From CAYNUJ01 sp964573255 (lineage in GTDB: Bacteria; Bacteroidota; Ignavibacteria; Ignavibacteriales; Melioribacteraceae), in assembly GCA_964573255.1 (NCBI GenBank), contig CAZNJB010000001.1, forward strand, positions 62,001 to 126,000: a stretch of 64,000 nucleotides of DNA, written 5' to 3'. The notes under the pieces are model-generated. The model ran no database searches, was not told where the DNA came from, and saw only the letters and a list, made by a program, of their open reading frames with translations. Made by a program: the position numbers and the translations under genes. Within the stretch, counting starts at the first letter, position 1. The number at the start of each line of letters is the position of its first letter. Shown in pieces: positions 28,172 through 37,139 of this stretch.

Positions 28172-29452
28172 CTAATAAGCTTCCGGAACATAAGCCTCTA
28201 ATTTTTTCTCAGCAAAAATCGGTTTGAATCTGGTAAATCTCTGTCTGCCATTAATTATTGGAACAGAAACCCAATCCTCGCCAATTAAAGGCTTAGCATA
28301 ATTTACAAATTCGTCCGTAACGTCAATCCTGTTTTCTGCTATCCATTTTTCAGGGAATACTCGCTCCGAAAGCGCAACCTTTTCTAAAGGAACCTTATCG
28401 AACCTCACATTATAAATGAATCCCGGCTCCCTTAATATTGTTGCCATCCAGCCGTTTTCTTCGCTAAGAGCAATTTCAACTGCTTTTTGTCCTACCTTAT
28501 ATGCTTCATCCAAATCTACTGTAGAAGCATAAATTGCCGTATCCCTCTGATCGGTTCCCATCACTTGCCCACGTGATTTACCTCGTGCCTTAATTCCCAT
28601 ATCATTTAAATAATTAACTACAGTTTGAAAAACCGATTGTCTGCTTGAACCGAATGCCGGATGACCAAAGGCATCTTTTATTTCACTTTTATTTCCTACA
28701 TCAAATCCTTCACTGATAACAAGAATACATCTTCCGTCTTTCTGCAATTGGTCATTTACATTATCGGCTAATTCTTCCAATGTAACATTCGACTCGCTCA
28801 TATAAATTTGCAAAGGTAACTCACGTTTCGGATCTGCTAACCGAGCCGCTGCAGGAATAAATCCTATTTTGCGCCCCATAGCTTGCAATACCATTACAGG
28901 ATCTACCGGAGAAGAACCTGCATTTTCTTCATTAACATTCTGAATAATATGAGACCAATACCTTGCAACACTTCCATAACCCGGAGTATGATCAATTAAA
29001 GTGAATTCACTATCACCCACATCATTGTCGATTGTTTTTGGAACACCTATTGCCACTAACTCCAATCCATTCTCTTCGGCAATTTGGCTTACCTTGAATG
29101 CGGTGTGCTGAGAATCGTTACCACCGATATAGAAAAAATATCCAATGTTGTGAGCCTTTAAGACATCAATAATTCTGGCAAAATCCTTCTGCTGGTGGTC
29201 TTTTAATTTATAGCGACATGTACCGATACTTCCGGCAGCAGGAGTAGTGCGAAGTAATGCAATCTCTTCTTCATCCTGAGACGATAAATCCAGCAACTCT
29301 TCTTTAAGAACTCCTTCTATTCCATGCCATCCACCATAAATTTTACCGAACTTTTCGGGAAACATTTTACATGTCTCAATAATGCCTCTCAGACTATTGT
29401 TAATAACCGGCGAAGGACCACCCGATTGAGCTACTAATACATTCTTTACCAT
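28172..29452 (-). CDS. PfkA-superfamily (PPi-type-like) phosphofructokinase homologue
   Basis: This 426-residue protein contains the PFK signatures: SGGPSPVINNSLRG (10-23), IGGNDS (109-114), PKTIDND (138-144) and QAMGRKIGFIPAA. The Gly-Asn-Asp-Ser motif, in place of the ATP-type GGDGS, and the Lys in PKTIDND place it among pyrophosphate-dependent or atypical PFKs. Fructose-6-phosphate phosphorylation is the family reaction. However, it sits between uxuA (9 bases upstream) and a HAD hydrolase in a hexuronate operon that lacks a PfkB-type KDG kinase. Action on 2-keto-3-deoxygluconate or another acid is therefore a hypothesis worth testing. Confidence 0.85.
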   Translation of the reverse strand: MVKNVLVAQSGGPSPVINNSLRGIIETCKMFPEKFGKIYGGWHGIEGVLKEELLDLSSQDEEEIALLRTTPAAGSIGTCRYKLKDHQQKDFARIIDVLKAHNIGYFFYIGGNDSQHTAFKVSQIAEENGLELVAIGVPKTIDNDVGDSEFTLIDHTPGYGSVARYWSHIIQNVNEENAGSSPVDPVMVLQAMGRKIGFIPAAARLADPKRELPLQIYMSESNVTLEELADNVNDQLQKDGRCILVISEGFDVGNKSEIKDAFGHPAFGSSRQSVFQTVVNYLNDMGIKARGKSRGQVMGTDQRDTAIYASTVDLDEAYKVGQKAVEIALSEENGWMATILREPGFIYNVRFDKVPLEKVALSERVFPEKWIAENRIDVTDEFVNYAKPLIGEDWVSVPIINGRQRFTRFKPIFAEKKLEAYVPEAY

Positions 29453-29461
29453 TTCATTTGC

Positions 29462-30685
29462 CTATATTTTATTTAACAATCTGAATTTTTCAATACTCAT
29501 TTCCAGACCGCGTAACTCTGCTAAGCCTTTCAAGCGACCAATTCCTGTATAACCGGGATTAACTTTTTTTCTCAAATCATCCAAAATAGCTAAGCCATGA
29601 TCCGCTCTCATCGGAATAACTTCATCCGCTCTTTTAATATTGTGCCTTCTTTCTTGCTCGTCCAATATTGCTGAAATTATTTCGAACATATCCACATCGC
29701 CAGTTAAATGACCACTTTCATAAAAACTAATATTTTTCAATCTTCGAATATTACGCAAATGAACAAAGTGCAATCTGTCGCCATGTCTCCTTACCATACC
29801 TGCAAGATCATTCTCAGCTAAAACACCATACGAGCCTGTGCATAATGTAAAACCGTTATTTACAGAATCGCACATATTGAACATCGTTACTAAATCAGAT
29901 TCTTTACTAACAACCCTCGGCAATCCAAAAAGAGAAATAGGCGGATCGTCTGGATGAATTGCCATTCTGACACCGGCTTTTTCGGCTTCAGGAATAACGG
30001 CTTTTAAGAAATACTCTAAGTTTTTTCTGTATGCATCTTCATCTATGTTATCATATAATTTCAATCGATTTTTAAATTCTTCTAGAGTATATCCTTCTTG
30101 AGCCCCCGGTAAACCAGCAATTATGTTTTGTTGTAATTTTAACTTTTCATCATCTGTCATTGCTTCGAATTTTTGTCGTGCAATTTCAAGAGTTTCCTCA
30201 TCATAACTTTGTTCAGCGTTCTCTCTTTTTAATATATAAACATCAAATGCCGCAAATTCGAAATAGTCAAAAGCCAAAGCTTTTGAACCATTATCAAGAA
30301 TAAAATCCAAATTTGTTCTTGTCCAATCCACAACGGGCATAAAATTGTAGCACACTGTTTCTATTCCAATCTCGCCTACATTGCGAATGCTTTGTATATA
30401 TTTCTCAATCCATTTATCTCTTTCAGAGTTTCCTAATTTTATGTCTTCGTGAACCGGAATACTCTCAATCACACTCCAAACAAGACCTCTTTTCTTGGGA
30501 GGATTGCAAGAGTCGTCCCATTCAATCATTCTCTTGCGCTCTAATAAATCTTCCATATCCCAAACTTCACCAATAGGCACATGATGAAGCGCAGTCACAA
30601 TACCGGTAGCGCCGGCTTGACTTATATCTGAAAGGGTTACCGGATCATCAGGTCCGTACCATCTCCAAGTTTGTTCCATTCCCAT
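29462..30685 (-). CDS. uxuA: Mannonate dehydratase
   Basis: This 407-residue protein begins with the very characteristic TWRWYGPDDPVTLSDI then QAGATGIVTALHHVP of UxuA. It also contains CYNFMPVVDWTRT, MAIHPDDPPISLFGLPR, TGSYGV, HLRN and MRADHGL, which hold the His/Cys/Asp metal and catalytic residues. It converts D-mannonate to 2-keto-3-deoxy-D-gluconate in the cytoplasm. AAGGAG 8 bases before the ATG supports the start. It lies between the fructuronate-reductase-type SDR (22 bases upstream) and the PFK-like gene. Confidence 0.97.
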   Translation of the reverse strand: MGMEQTWRWYGPDDPVTLSDISQAGATGIVTALHHVPIGEVWDMEDLLERKRMIEWDDSCNPPKKRGLVWSVIESIPVHEDIKLGNSERDKWIEKYIQSIRNVGEIGIETVCYNFMPVVDWTRTNLDFILDNGSKALAFDYFEFAAFDVYILKRENAEQSYDEETLEIARQKFEAMTDDEKLKLQQNIIAGLPGAQEGYTLEEFKNRLKLYDNIDEDAYRKNLEYFLKAVIPEAEKAGVRMAIHPDDPPISLFGLPRVVSKESDLVTMFNMCDSVNNGFTLCTGSYGVLAENDLAGMVRRHGDRLHFVHLRNIRRLKNISFYESGHLTGDVDMFEIISAILDEQERRHNIKRADEVIPMRADHGLAILDDLRKKVNPGYTGIGRLKGLAELRGLEMSIEKFRLLNKI

Positions 30686-30707
30686 AATTAATTCTCCTTA
30701 TTAAATT

Positions 30708-31550
30708 TTATACACCCGAATATGAATTAAACCCTCCGTCAATCGGTATCACCACACCGGTAATAAACTGTGACAAATCGGATAATAGGAATAAAGTAGT
30801 TCCCACTAATTCCTCCGGTTCACCGAATCTATTCATAGGTGTAGCATTAAGGATCTGTTTTCCTCTAGGTGTTAATTCTTCTGTTTCCTTATCAATTAAT
30901 AAAAATCTGTTCTGATTGGTTAAAAAGAATCCGGGCGCTATAGCATTCACACGCACATTGCTCTTTGCAAAATGCACCGCAAGCCATTCGGTAAAATTGT
31001 TAATGGCGGATTTCGCAGCGGAATAAGCCGGGATTTTTGTTAAAGGTCTAAAAGAATTCATTGATGAAATATTTACAATTACTCCCTGCTTACGTTCAAT
31101 TAACTCCTGTGCAATAGTCATAGTAGGAATTATAGTTCCCTTAAAATTCAAGTTAAACACCCAATCGAATCCTTCTGTATTCAACCCGAAAAACGTTTCT
31201 TCAAGGTTTGTGTCGGAATTAATAAATTCAGCTGCAGTCGTTGCTTTTGGAGAGTTACCACCCGCTCCATTAATTAAGAAATCAATTGCCCCTAAAGAAT
31301 CATTAACTTTTTTCTTTGCATCGTTCATTGAGGAAATGTTCAATACATCCGCTTTAACTCCAATCGATTCGGTTCCAATTTCATTCTTAATATCTGCGGC
31401 AACTTTTTTAGCTGCATCTTCATCTATATCGAGAATTGCTGTTTTAATTCCTACCGAAGCCAAGCCCTTTGCAAGAGTGCTTCCAATTACTCCTCCGCCT
31501 CCTGTAATAACACAAATTTTATCTTTCAAATTTTCAAACGTATATTTCAT
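30708..31550 (-). CDS. SDR oxidoreductase, probable fructuronate reductase/mannonate dehydrogenase
   Basis: This 280-residue SDR has the cofactor loop TGGGGVIGSTLAKGL (16-30), NGAGG (94-98) and a catalytic S162/S163, Y176 and K180 (YSAAK). It is not the long-chain UxuB family. SDR-type mannonate oxidoreductases replace UxuB in several Firmicutes, Thermotogae and Bacteroidota uronate operons. With uxaC and uxaE upstream and uxuA directly downstream, reduction of D-fructuronate to D-mannonate is the obvious missing step, so the assignment rests mainly on context. It starts 7 bases after eda. Confidence 0.87.
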   Translation of the reverse strand: MKYTFENLKDKICVITGGGGVIGSTLAKGLASVGIKTAILDIDEDAAKKVAADIKNEIGTESIGVKADVLNISSMNDAKKKVNDSLGAIDFLINGAGGNSPKATTAAEFINSDTNLEETFFGLNTEGFDWVFNLNFKGTIIPTMTIAQELIERKQGVIVNISSMNSFRPLTKIPAYSAAKSAINNFTEWLAVHFAKSNVRVNAIAPGFFLTNQNRFLLIDKETEELTPRGKQILNATPMNRFGEPEELVGTTLFLLSDLSQFITGVVIPIDGGFNSYSGV

Positions 31551-31557
31551 TTAAACC

Positions 31558-32199
31558 TCACTTACCTGAATTTTTAATACTTGTAATTACTCTTTCCGCA
31601 TTATTTTTAATTTTTTCAAAATCTCCCGACTCTACGCTTTTACCGTCAACCAAAGCAGAACCAATACCAACCGCAACTGCACCTGCCTGCAACCATTCAC
31701 CGGGATTATCCAAATTTACTCCGCCTGTAGGCATCATTTTCAAATGAGGCATAGGCGCTAAAACTGATTTGAAGTATTTCATTCCCAAAATATTAGCAGG
31801 AAATACTTTTATAATATCAGCACCATGTTCCCAAGCCGTTTGTATTTCTGTGGGAGAAAAAGCGCCAACCATAACCGGAATCTTGTTTTCTTTAGCTATT
31901 TCTATCAATTCCGGTTTCATTATAGGGCTTACCAAATATTGCACACCGGCATTAATTGCATCTTCAGCCATTTTTCTGTTTAGAACAGAACCTACACCGA
32001 TAGTAACATCATCGGAATATTTTTCCGACAATTTCTCAATTATATTTAGCGCATTAGGCGTTGTCATTGTTATCTCAACAATCGGAATTCCACCCTCTGC
32101 CAACGCTTCAACCAATCCGAATATGTTCTTATCGCTATTCAAGCGAACTACAGCTATAGCTTTGATGCTTAAAATCCGACTTAATATTTTTTCTTTCAT
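31558..32199 (-). CDS. eda: KDPG/KHG aldolase
   Basis: This 213-residue class I aldolase has the pattern AVVRL (R19), GIPIVEITMTTPNAL (E42), GVGSVLN, SPIMKP and DIIKVFPAN, with Schiff-base Lys131. It cleaves 2-keto-3-deoxy-6-phosphogluconate to pyruvate and glyceraldehyde 3-phosphate. The natural substrate is phosphorylated, which makes the lack of an obvious KDG kinase gene in the operon notable. It begins one base after the uxaE stop. Confidence 0.94.
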   Translation of the reverse strand: MKEKILSRILSIKAIAVVRLNSDKNIFGLVEALAEGGIPIVEITMTTPNALNIIEKLSEKYSDDVTIGVGSVLNRKMAEDAINAGVQYLVSPIMKPELIEIAKENKIPVMVGAFSPTEIQTAWEHGADIIKVFPANILGMKYFKSVLAPMPHLKMMPTGGVNLDNPGEWLQAGAVAVGIGSALVDGKSVESGDFEKIKNNAERVITSIKNSGK

Positions 32200-32200
32200 A

Positions 32201-33763
32201 TTAATTCACCCCTTTAAACGGCAATAAATGTTTGATAAAGTGTTTCTTTAAGAATTCGTCATATAAATCTTGGTTTTCTAAAAGGCAATTAAACAGTTCG
32301 TCTTTAAATAAGAATTTACCTTCTTCATCTTTATCTGTTAATATTCTTCCATAGGTAACGTGTAAAATTTGTCTTGCGTTATTATCGTTTAACAGATCGG
32401 GTAATTCTTCGTCAGAATACTCTGCTGCAGGTTTTGTATTTTCAATTGTTGCAGAGACATGATATGTTTTCTTTTCCTCGTTATAAAGAGAGCGGGAATA
32501 ATCCAAGATTGACCTGAATAATTCCGGAGCCACAGAAGCAACGACCCTCAATGCTTCCAAATAACTGGTGCCGGCCGTTTTGATATGAACCGGGATATCA
32601 TATTTAGCAATGATTTTATAAACTGTAAATTTATCCGATCCTGAATGGAGCGATAATTTATAGTCTCCAAAATGTTTCAAAATGGATATATGCTTTTTAA
32701 GTTCTTCCTCGAACACATCAATATTTCCGATATAGTCAATACCCTTCTCAAAATCACCGATAAACCTAGGAGCAAGACTAATATATTCTACCTTTAGTCT
32801 GTGTAATTCATTTGAAATGAAAAAGTGTTCGAAAGCAGTGGTTACCGATTCTGTTTCATCCACGGAAACTTCAACTTCGATTTCATTCGAACCCTTTCTT
32901 TCCGTCAAATAATCGAATAACTTTTTAATATAAATCAGAGCATTCCCATATTTAACCAAAGCTCTTTTTAACTCTGTAACAGTAACATTAAGAGAAAGCT
33001 CGCCATTATTAATTTCAACTGCATTCAAACAGTAATTTCGGTTTAATTGATCATAGTTCGAATCAAATTCATTCCAATCAAATTCACTTAATATGGAATC
33101 CAACTCTTCTTCACTTAAGGAATCGGCGTCATTATTCACATAATCGCTCGGATCGAAAGTAAAGAAGGTATATCCTTCACGTAGCATAAGATCAACATCT
33201 TCTTGGGTTTTCAAATGATCGGCATCCGCACCGAATCCATCAAGCCACCCCTCTTGAAAAGCGGCAAAAACAGCAGCGCTCATCACATCTTCCGGTTTTC
33301 TCTGAGTTCTACCTAATTCCCTAATCGACTGCTGGGCAAGAATAGGTTTGAAATCGTATCCGTCCAAGCTTCTCAAGTGACCGGCATTTGCAATTCCAAG
33401 TCTATCGCCGAAACCGAAAGAATTTTTCAGCCCGAAAACCTTCGGTTTAAGAGATTTAAAGTGTTCCTGAAGCTTTATAGAATTTTCCACATTCAATGAA
33501 CACTTGCGCAATACCGTTTCGTCGTCTAAGTTAATATCATTCCCGATAAAATTAATTTTATCGGCATTATTTTTATCAAATAAAACCATTAAAAATTTGG
33601 AATAACCTTCTTTTATCATAAAGGCACAAAAATCGGATTCCACTTGGATTGATTTTGCAAATACAGAATAGTTCTCACTCCCTAATAAGAGTTCAAAACT
33701 ATTATTCGAATCATTTTGCCCCTTTTTTTGAATAATCTCTTCGACTAAATCTGAATAACTCAT
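32201..33763 (-). CDS. uxaE: Tagaturonate/fructuronate epimerase (UxaE family)
   Basis: This 520-residue protein matches the UxaE family first described from Thermotoga as D-tagaturonate 3-epimerase. Recognisable segments are FGFGDRLGIANAGHL, FGADADHLKTQEDVD, FFTFDPSDY, LSLHSGSDKFTVYKII and IHVKTAGTSYLEALR-like (here HIKTAGTSYLEALR). The enzyme interconverts tagaturonate and fructuronate. It thereby merges galacturonate and glucuronate catabolism and makes UxaA/UxaB unnecessary. It overlaps the uxaC stop by 4 bases (ATGA coupling). Its presence explains how one SDR reductase and one UxuA can serve both hexuronates. Confidence 0.9.
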   Translation of the reverse strand: MSYSDLVEEIIQKKGQNDSNNSFELLLGSENYSVFAKSIQVESDFCAFMIKEGYSKFLMVLFDKNNADKINFIGNDINLDDETVLRKCSLNVENSIKLQEHFKSLKPKVFGLKNSFGFGDRLGIANAGHLRSLDGYDFKPILAQQSIRELGRTQRKPEDVMSAAVFAAFQEGWLDGFGADADHLKTQEDVDLMLREGYTFFTFDPSDYVNNDADSLSEEELDSILSEFDWNEFDSNYDQLNRNYCLNAVEINNGELSLNVTVTELKRALVKYGNALIYIKKLFDYLTERKGSNEIEVEVSVDETESVTTAFEHFFISNELHRLKVEYISLAPRFIGDFEKGIDYIGNIDVFEEELKKHISILKHFGDYKLSLHSGSDKFTVYKIIAKYDIPVHIKTAGTSYLEALRVVASVAPELFRSILDYSRSLYNEEKKTYHVSATIENTKPAAEYSDEELPDLLNDNNARQILHVTYGRILTDKDEEGKFLFKDELFNCLLENQDLYDEFLKKHFIKHLLPFKGVN

Positions 33764-35184
33764 AAATTGTATCCCTTTTTAACTAAATCATAAGTGAGTT
33801 TTTTACTTAACATTTTTGCTTCATCGATAGTAATAATATGTTTAACAACTAACCTGGCTAAGTAATTTGAGTCAACCCTTCTAGCAACATCATGACGTGC
33901 GGGAATAGAGAGAAAAGCACGTGTATCGTCGTTAAAACCAACCGTATTGAAAAATCCGGCTGTTTCTGTTACTCTTTCTCTATATCGTGTCATTCCGGCA
34001 ATACTATCATGAAACCACCAAGCAGGACCAAGTTTTAAAGCCGGATAATGCCCTGCTAATGGCGCTAATTCGCGTGAATAAGTCGATTCGTCCAACGTAA
34101 ATAAAATAATTTTCAAACGTGAATCGTTGCCATACTTATTCAGCAATTCCCTTAAATTTTTTGTGTATTCGGTTTGAACCGGAATATCGCAACCCTTATC
34201 TGAACCGAATCTGTTATAAATAAATTCATTATGATCCCTCAATGCACCCGGATGAATTTGCATTACCAAACCGTCTTCAATGCTCATCCGCGCAAATTCA
34301 ATTAACATATGAGCAGTAAATAGTGAAGCCTCTTCGCTCGAAACTTCACCATTGAGCGCTTTTTGAAAAATATTTTCAACTTCCGCTTTATCCAGCTCAT
34401 GCGTATATGGTGAATCCACTCCATGATCTGTAGCAACCGCTCCCATGCTTTTGAAAAATTCCCGTCTATTCTCTAACGCCTCAATAAATTTTGAATATGA
34501 ATCAATAGTAATTCCCGAAATCTGAGATAGTTTTTCTATTTCTGATTTCCAATTTGGCTTGTTAATATTTGTCACTGCATCGGGACGGAAAGTCGGAACG
34601 ATTCTTCCATTCCACCCTGAATCTTTAATCATTTTATGATATTGCAAGTCATCACTAGCGGAATCAGTTGTAGAAAGTACCTCAATATTAAACTTCTCGA
34701 AAAGATTGCGTGGAAGGAAATCGGGTTCTTTTAATTTATTCTGTATCTCATCATAAACAGCATCAGCATTATCGCCATTTAATCTTTCCTTTATATTGAA
34801 TACAGTATAAAATTCGTGCGTTAACCAAACGCCGCTCGGCGTTCCCAAAAACAGATGAAAATTCTCGGCAAATATCTTCCAGATTTTTCGATGATTCTTT
34901 TCAACATCTGTCCCATCTATTGCCGGAATGCCAAACTCTTCGAGCTTTATACCTTGAGAATAAAGCATTCTATAAATGTAATGATCAGGTATTAAAAATA
35001 ATTCAGTTGGATCAGGGAAAGGTTTATTATAAGCAAATATTTTAGGATCAACGTGCCCATGAGGTGAAATAATAGGCAAATCCTTAATACCGCTGTAAAT
35101 TTCCCTGGCAACATTTCTCACTTCTTCCGATGGATCAAAAAATCTATCGGGATGCAATATAGATTTGTAATTATCGAACATCAC
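33760..35184 (-). CDS. uxaC: Glucuronate/uronate isomerase
   Basis: This 474-residue amidohydrolase-superfamily isomerase has the usual family length. It has SPHGHVDP with H42 and H44 as metal ligands. Other UxaC hallmarks are GTPSGVWLTHEFYTVFNI, VLSTTDSASDDL, RIVPTFRPD, MQIHPGALRDHN, LGPAWWFHDS and FNDDTRAFLSIPARHD. It converts D-glucuronate to D-fructuronate and D-galacturonate to D-tagaturonate. It is first of the catabolic genes, 6 bases behind the LacI regulator gene and 4-base-overlapped with uxaE. Confidence 0.96.
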   Translation of the reverse strand: MMFDNYKSILHPDRFFDPSEEVRNVAREIYSGIKDLPIISPHGHVDPKIFAYNKPFPDPTELFLIPDHYIYRMLYSQGIKLEEFGIPAIDGTDVEKNHRKIWKIFAENFHLFLGTPSGVWLTHEFYTVFNIKERLNGDNADAVYDEIQNKLKEPDFLPRNLFEKFNIEVLSTTDSASDDLQYHKMIKDSGWNGRIVPTFRPDAVTNINKPNWKSEIEKLSQISGITIDSYSKFIEALENRREFFKSMGAVATDHGVDSPYTHELDKAEVENIFQKALNGEVSSEEASLFTAHMLIEFARMSIEDGLVMQIHPGALRDHNEFIYNRFGSDKGCDIPVQTEYTKNLRELLNKYGNDSRLKIILFTLDESTYSRELAPLAGHYPALKLGPAWWFHDSIAGMTRYRERVTETAGFFNTVGFNDDTRAFLSIPARHDVARRVDSNYLARLVVKHIITIDEAKMLSKKLTYDLVKKGYNL

Positions 35185-35190
35185 CCACCT

Positions 35191-36207
35191 TTATATTTTA
35201 CAAGTACCCATTTGAATAAAATCTGAAGTAATAACTATTTTCTCCGGAATTAAAGGTTCATCACTTTCTATAGCAGCTATAATTTTTTCTACAGCTATTC
35301 TGCCCATCTCTTCCGTTCTTTGATTAACAAAACTAATTGGAGGTTTAATGAACTTATTCATTTCGCTATCGCCGAAACTAATTAAATCAATATCTCGAGG
35401 AATCTTAAGCTTCAACTCATCAGCTGCAGAAATCACCCCCATAGCCACTGGATATACTACCGCAAATATCAATTCCGGCATATTATCTTGTTCATAAAAT
35501 TTTTTTAAGGCATTATAACCGTCTTTTTCGGTAAAACCGCCGTCAATAATCCAGCTCTTATTCTTCTTTATATTATACCTTTTCAGAGCATTTAAATACC
35601 CTTTTAGTCTTTCCTTTCCGATATGCGCTTTGTGGTTGCCTCCTACGAAAGCAATTTTAGTATACCCCTTTTTAATTGCATGGGAAACTGCCTTAAATGC
35701 TCCGCCGACATCATCAAAAACGACCTTTGTTAACGATTCATCAATGGTTCTGTCTATTTCCACTATTGGAATATTGTTTTTCTTAACTACATCATAAATG
35801 GATTTATCAACCGAATCTTTTGTCACGGAAATAATAATTCCATCGACTTTCATCGAGATCATAGTTAACAAATGCTTCGCTTCCAATTCCGGATCTTCCT
35901 GCGAAGAGGTTAATACTATTTCGTATTTGTTATCCCCTGCATAATTATAAATGGATTCGATAAGCGAAGAGAAAAACGAATGCGCTATTTTCGGCACAAT
36001 TAGACCGATAGTATTCGTCTTTCTTGCGGAAAGCATACTTGCAGCTTTATTAGGAATATATCCTAATTTCATTGCCGTTTCTTGCACCTTTCGCTTCATC
36101 TCTGCTGAAACATCGGGATGATTACGCAGCGATTTCGATACGGTCACCTTCGAAACCTGAAGTCTATCGGCAATATCTTTTAATGTCGGTTTTTTATATT
36201 TTCCCAT
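35191..36207 (-). CDS. LacI-family transcriptional regulator of the uronate operon
   Basis: This 338-residue protein has an N-terminal LacI helix-turn-helix (PTLKDIADRLQVSKVTVSKS, about 8-27) and hinge (NKAASMLSARKTNTIGL). A periplasmic-binding-protein-like sensor domain follows (VPKIAHSFFSSLIESI, PIVEIDRTI, FVGGNHKAHIGKERL, DLISFGDSEMN). It is cotranscribed with uxaC (6 bases), so it very likely regulates itself and the uronate genes in response to a uronate or catabolite. A candidate operator lies directly upstream of its start (36217-36236). Confidence 0.93.
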   Translation of the reverse strand: MGKYKKPTLKDIADRLQVSKVTVSKSLRNHPDVSAEMKRKVQETAMKLGYIPNKAASMLSARKTNTIGLIVPKIAHSFFSSLIESIYNYAGDNKYEIVLTSSQEDPELEAKHLLTMISMKVDGIIISVTKDSVDKSIYDVVKKNNIPIVEIDRTIDESLTKVVFDDVGGAFKAVSHAIKKGYTKIAFVGGNHKAHIGKERLKGYLNALKRYNIKKNKSWIIDGGFTEKDGYNALKKFYEQDNMPELIFAVVYPVAMGVISAADELKLKIPRDIDLISFGDSEMNKFIKPPISFVNQRTEEMGRIAVEKIIAAIESDEPLIPEKIVITSDFIQMGTCKI

Positions 36208-36570
36208 AATTTACTTAACCGGTAACTTTACCGTTTTAAACTTAAACATATTTATTCTTTTTATCAAATAGGGAGGGATTTAAATTATTCAACGAAGTGA
36301 TTCAATCCGGATTTTTTAATAATCCACCATCCGGAATGAGTGAGCTTAACTAGGCAAATAATTGATTTACGGGAAAAATAAATAGAATAAAACAGAAGGA
36401 TAATCCGCAATATTGTTGGGATAAGAAATTATATCAACTAAAAAACGCTATTTTAACTAGCTAGCGATTTGATTCACTTCTTTAAATAAAAAGAGTTGCT
36501 ATTGATTCGCCTAAGGTCTTTTGAAATGCGAATAAAGTCATATTTTATGAAGGGGCTATTTAAAATAAAT
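36208..36570. other. Upstream region of the LacI/uronate operon
   Basis: This stretch of about 363 bases lies between the regulator start and the tRNA terminator. Apart from the candidate operator near 36217-36236 I see no gene. It should contain the promoter of the whole uronate operon. AT-rich with GAATCAAATC-type scattered sequence; no hairpin of note. Confidence 0.4.
36217..36236. promoter_or_regulatory. Candidate LacI-type operator
   Basis: AACCGGTAACTTTACCGTTT is a palindrome with a 6-2-6 perfect core (CGGTAA CT TTACCG) extended by two further matching pairs with one mismatch. It starts 10 bases upstream of the regulator's ATG. Even-centred palindromes of this size are usual LacI-family operators, and its place suggests autoregulation. 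I did not see a second copy in front of the TRAP or DeoR genes. Confidence 0.55.
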
Positions 36571-36595
36571 AAACCGCCCATATTAGGCGGTTTTT
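36571..36595 (-). terminator. Terminator after tRNA-Thr
   Basis: The repeat AAACCGCC / GGCGGTTT (8 bp, 7-nt loop) follows the tRNA 3' end by two bases on the minus strand, with ATTTATTTT after it. It also has a T run on the plus strand, so it may act in both directions. Confidence 0.8.
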
Positions 36596-36597
36596 CG

Positions 36598-36670
36598 AGC
36601 TGGCAGACGGACTTGAACCGCCGACCGGCTGATTACAAATCAGCTGCTCTACCAACTGAGCTATGCCAGC
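36598..36670 (-). tRNA. tRNA-Thr (anticodon TGT)
   Basis: On the minus strand the 73-nt sequence folds as a full cloverleaf. It has acceptor stem GCTGGCA/TGCCAGC with discriminator T, D-arm GCTCAGTTGGTAGAGC and anticodon stem GCTGA/TCAGC around loop TTTGTAA (anticodon TGT, reading ACA and related Thr codons). The T-arm carries GGTTCAAGTCC. CCA is not encoded. The terminator follows immediately, so it is a single-gene unit. Confidence 0.97.
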
Positions 36671-36794
36671 TTTTATCTTTTCAAATTTTCAATTATCACA
36701 ATCTTTACAAAAGAACAAATTTGAAGTCCCAAATCTAATAGTTTTATCATTTCTATGCAAGATTTCTGTATATTTGTTCAAATAATTTTTTTGG

Positions 36795-37139
36795 ATGAAT
36801 ATGACTCCCAAATCTATAAAAATAGAAGATAAGAATTTAATAATTATTTGGCAGAACGATAAAAAGACTGCTATCGGATTGGAATACTTGAGAGAACAAT
36901 GTCCCTGTGCAAATTGTAAAGGGGAAACGATTCTGCTAAGAACCATTCGCCCGCCAAAACGTATTTCGACAGGCGAGGCAATGTATAAAATAAAATCAAT
37001 TGATTTAGTGGGTAATTATGCCGTAAAAATTTCCTGGGCCGACGGCCACGACACGGGTGTTTACAGCTGGGAATATTTAGATGATTTAGCCAAAGGGGAA
37101 ACTGACAACAAAGAATTTGATTACAAACCTTTACTATGA
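36795..37139 (+). CDS. DUF971 domain protein
   Basis: This 114-residue protein of the DUF971 family is related to the N-terminal domain of gamma-butyrobetaine hydroxylases. It has IIIWQNDKKTAIGLEYLREQCPCANC and KISWADGHDTGVYSWEYL. The Cys pair and nearby His/Asp suggest metal binding. Small DUF971 proteins are often linked with Fe-S cluster or Mrp-type functions, but the role is not established. It is translationally coupled to the downstream RNA methyltransferase by a 4-base overlap. A second in-frame ATG two codons later is an alternative start. Confidence 0.85.
   Translation: MNMTPKSIKIEDKNLIIIWQNDKKTAIGLEYLREQCPCANCKGETILLRTIRPPKRISTGEAMYKIKSIDLVGNYAVKISWADGHDTGVYSWEYLDDLAKGETDNKEFDYKPLL

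Noticed and set aside
31769..32227. 152-codon ORF on the plus strand
   Set aside because: It is antisense to eda; composition is that of a shadow frame without recognisable domains.
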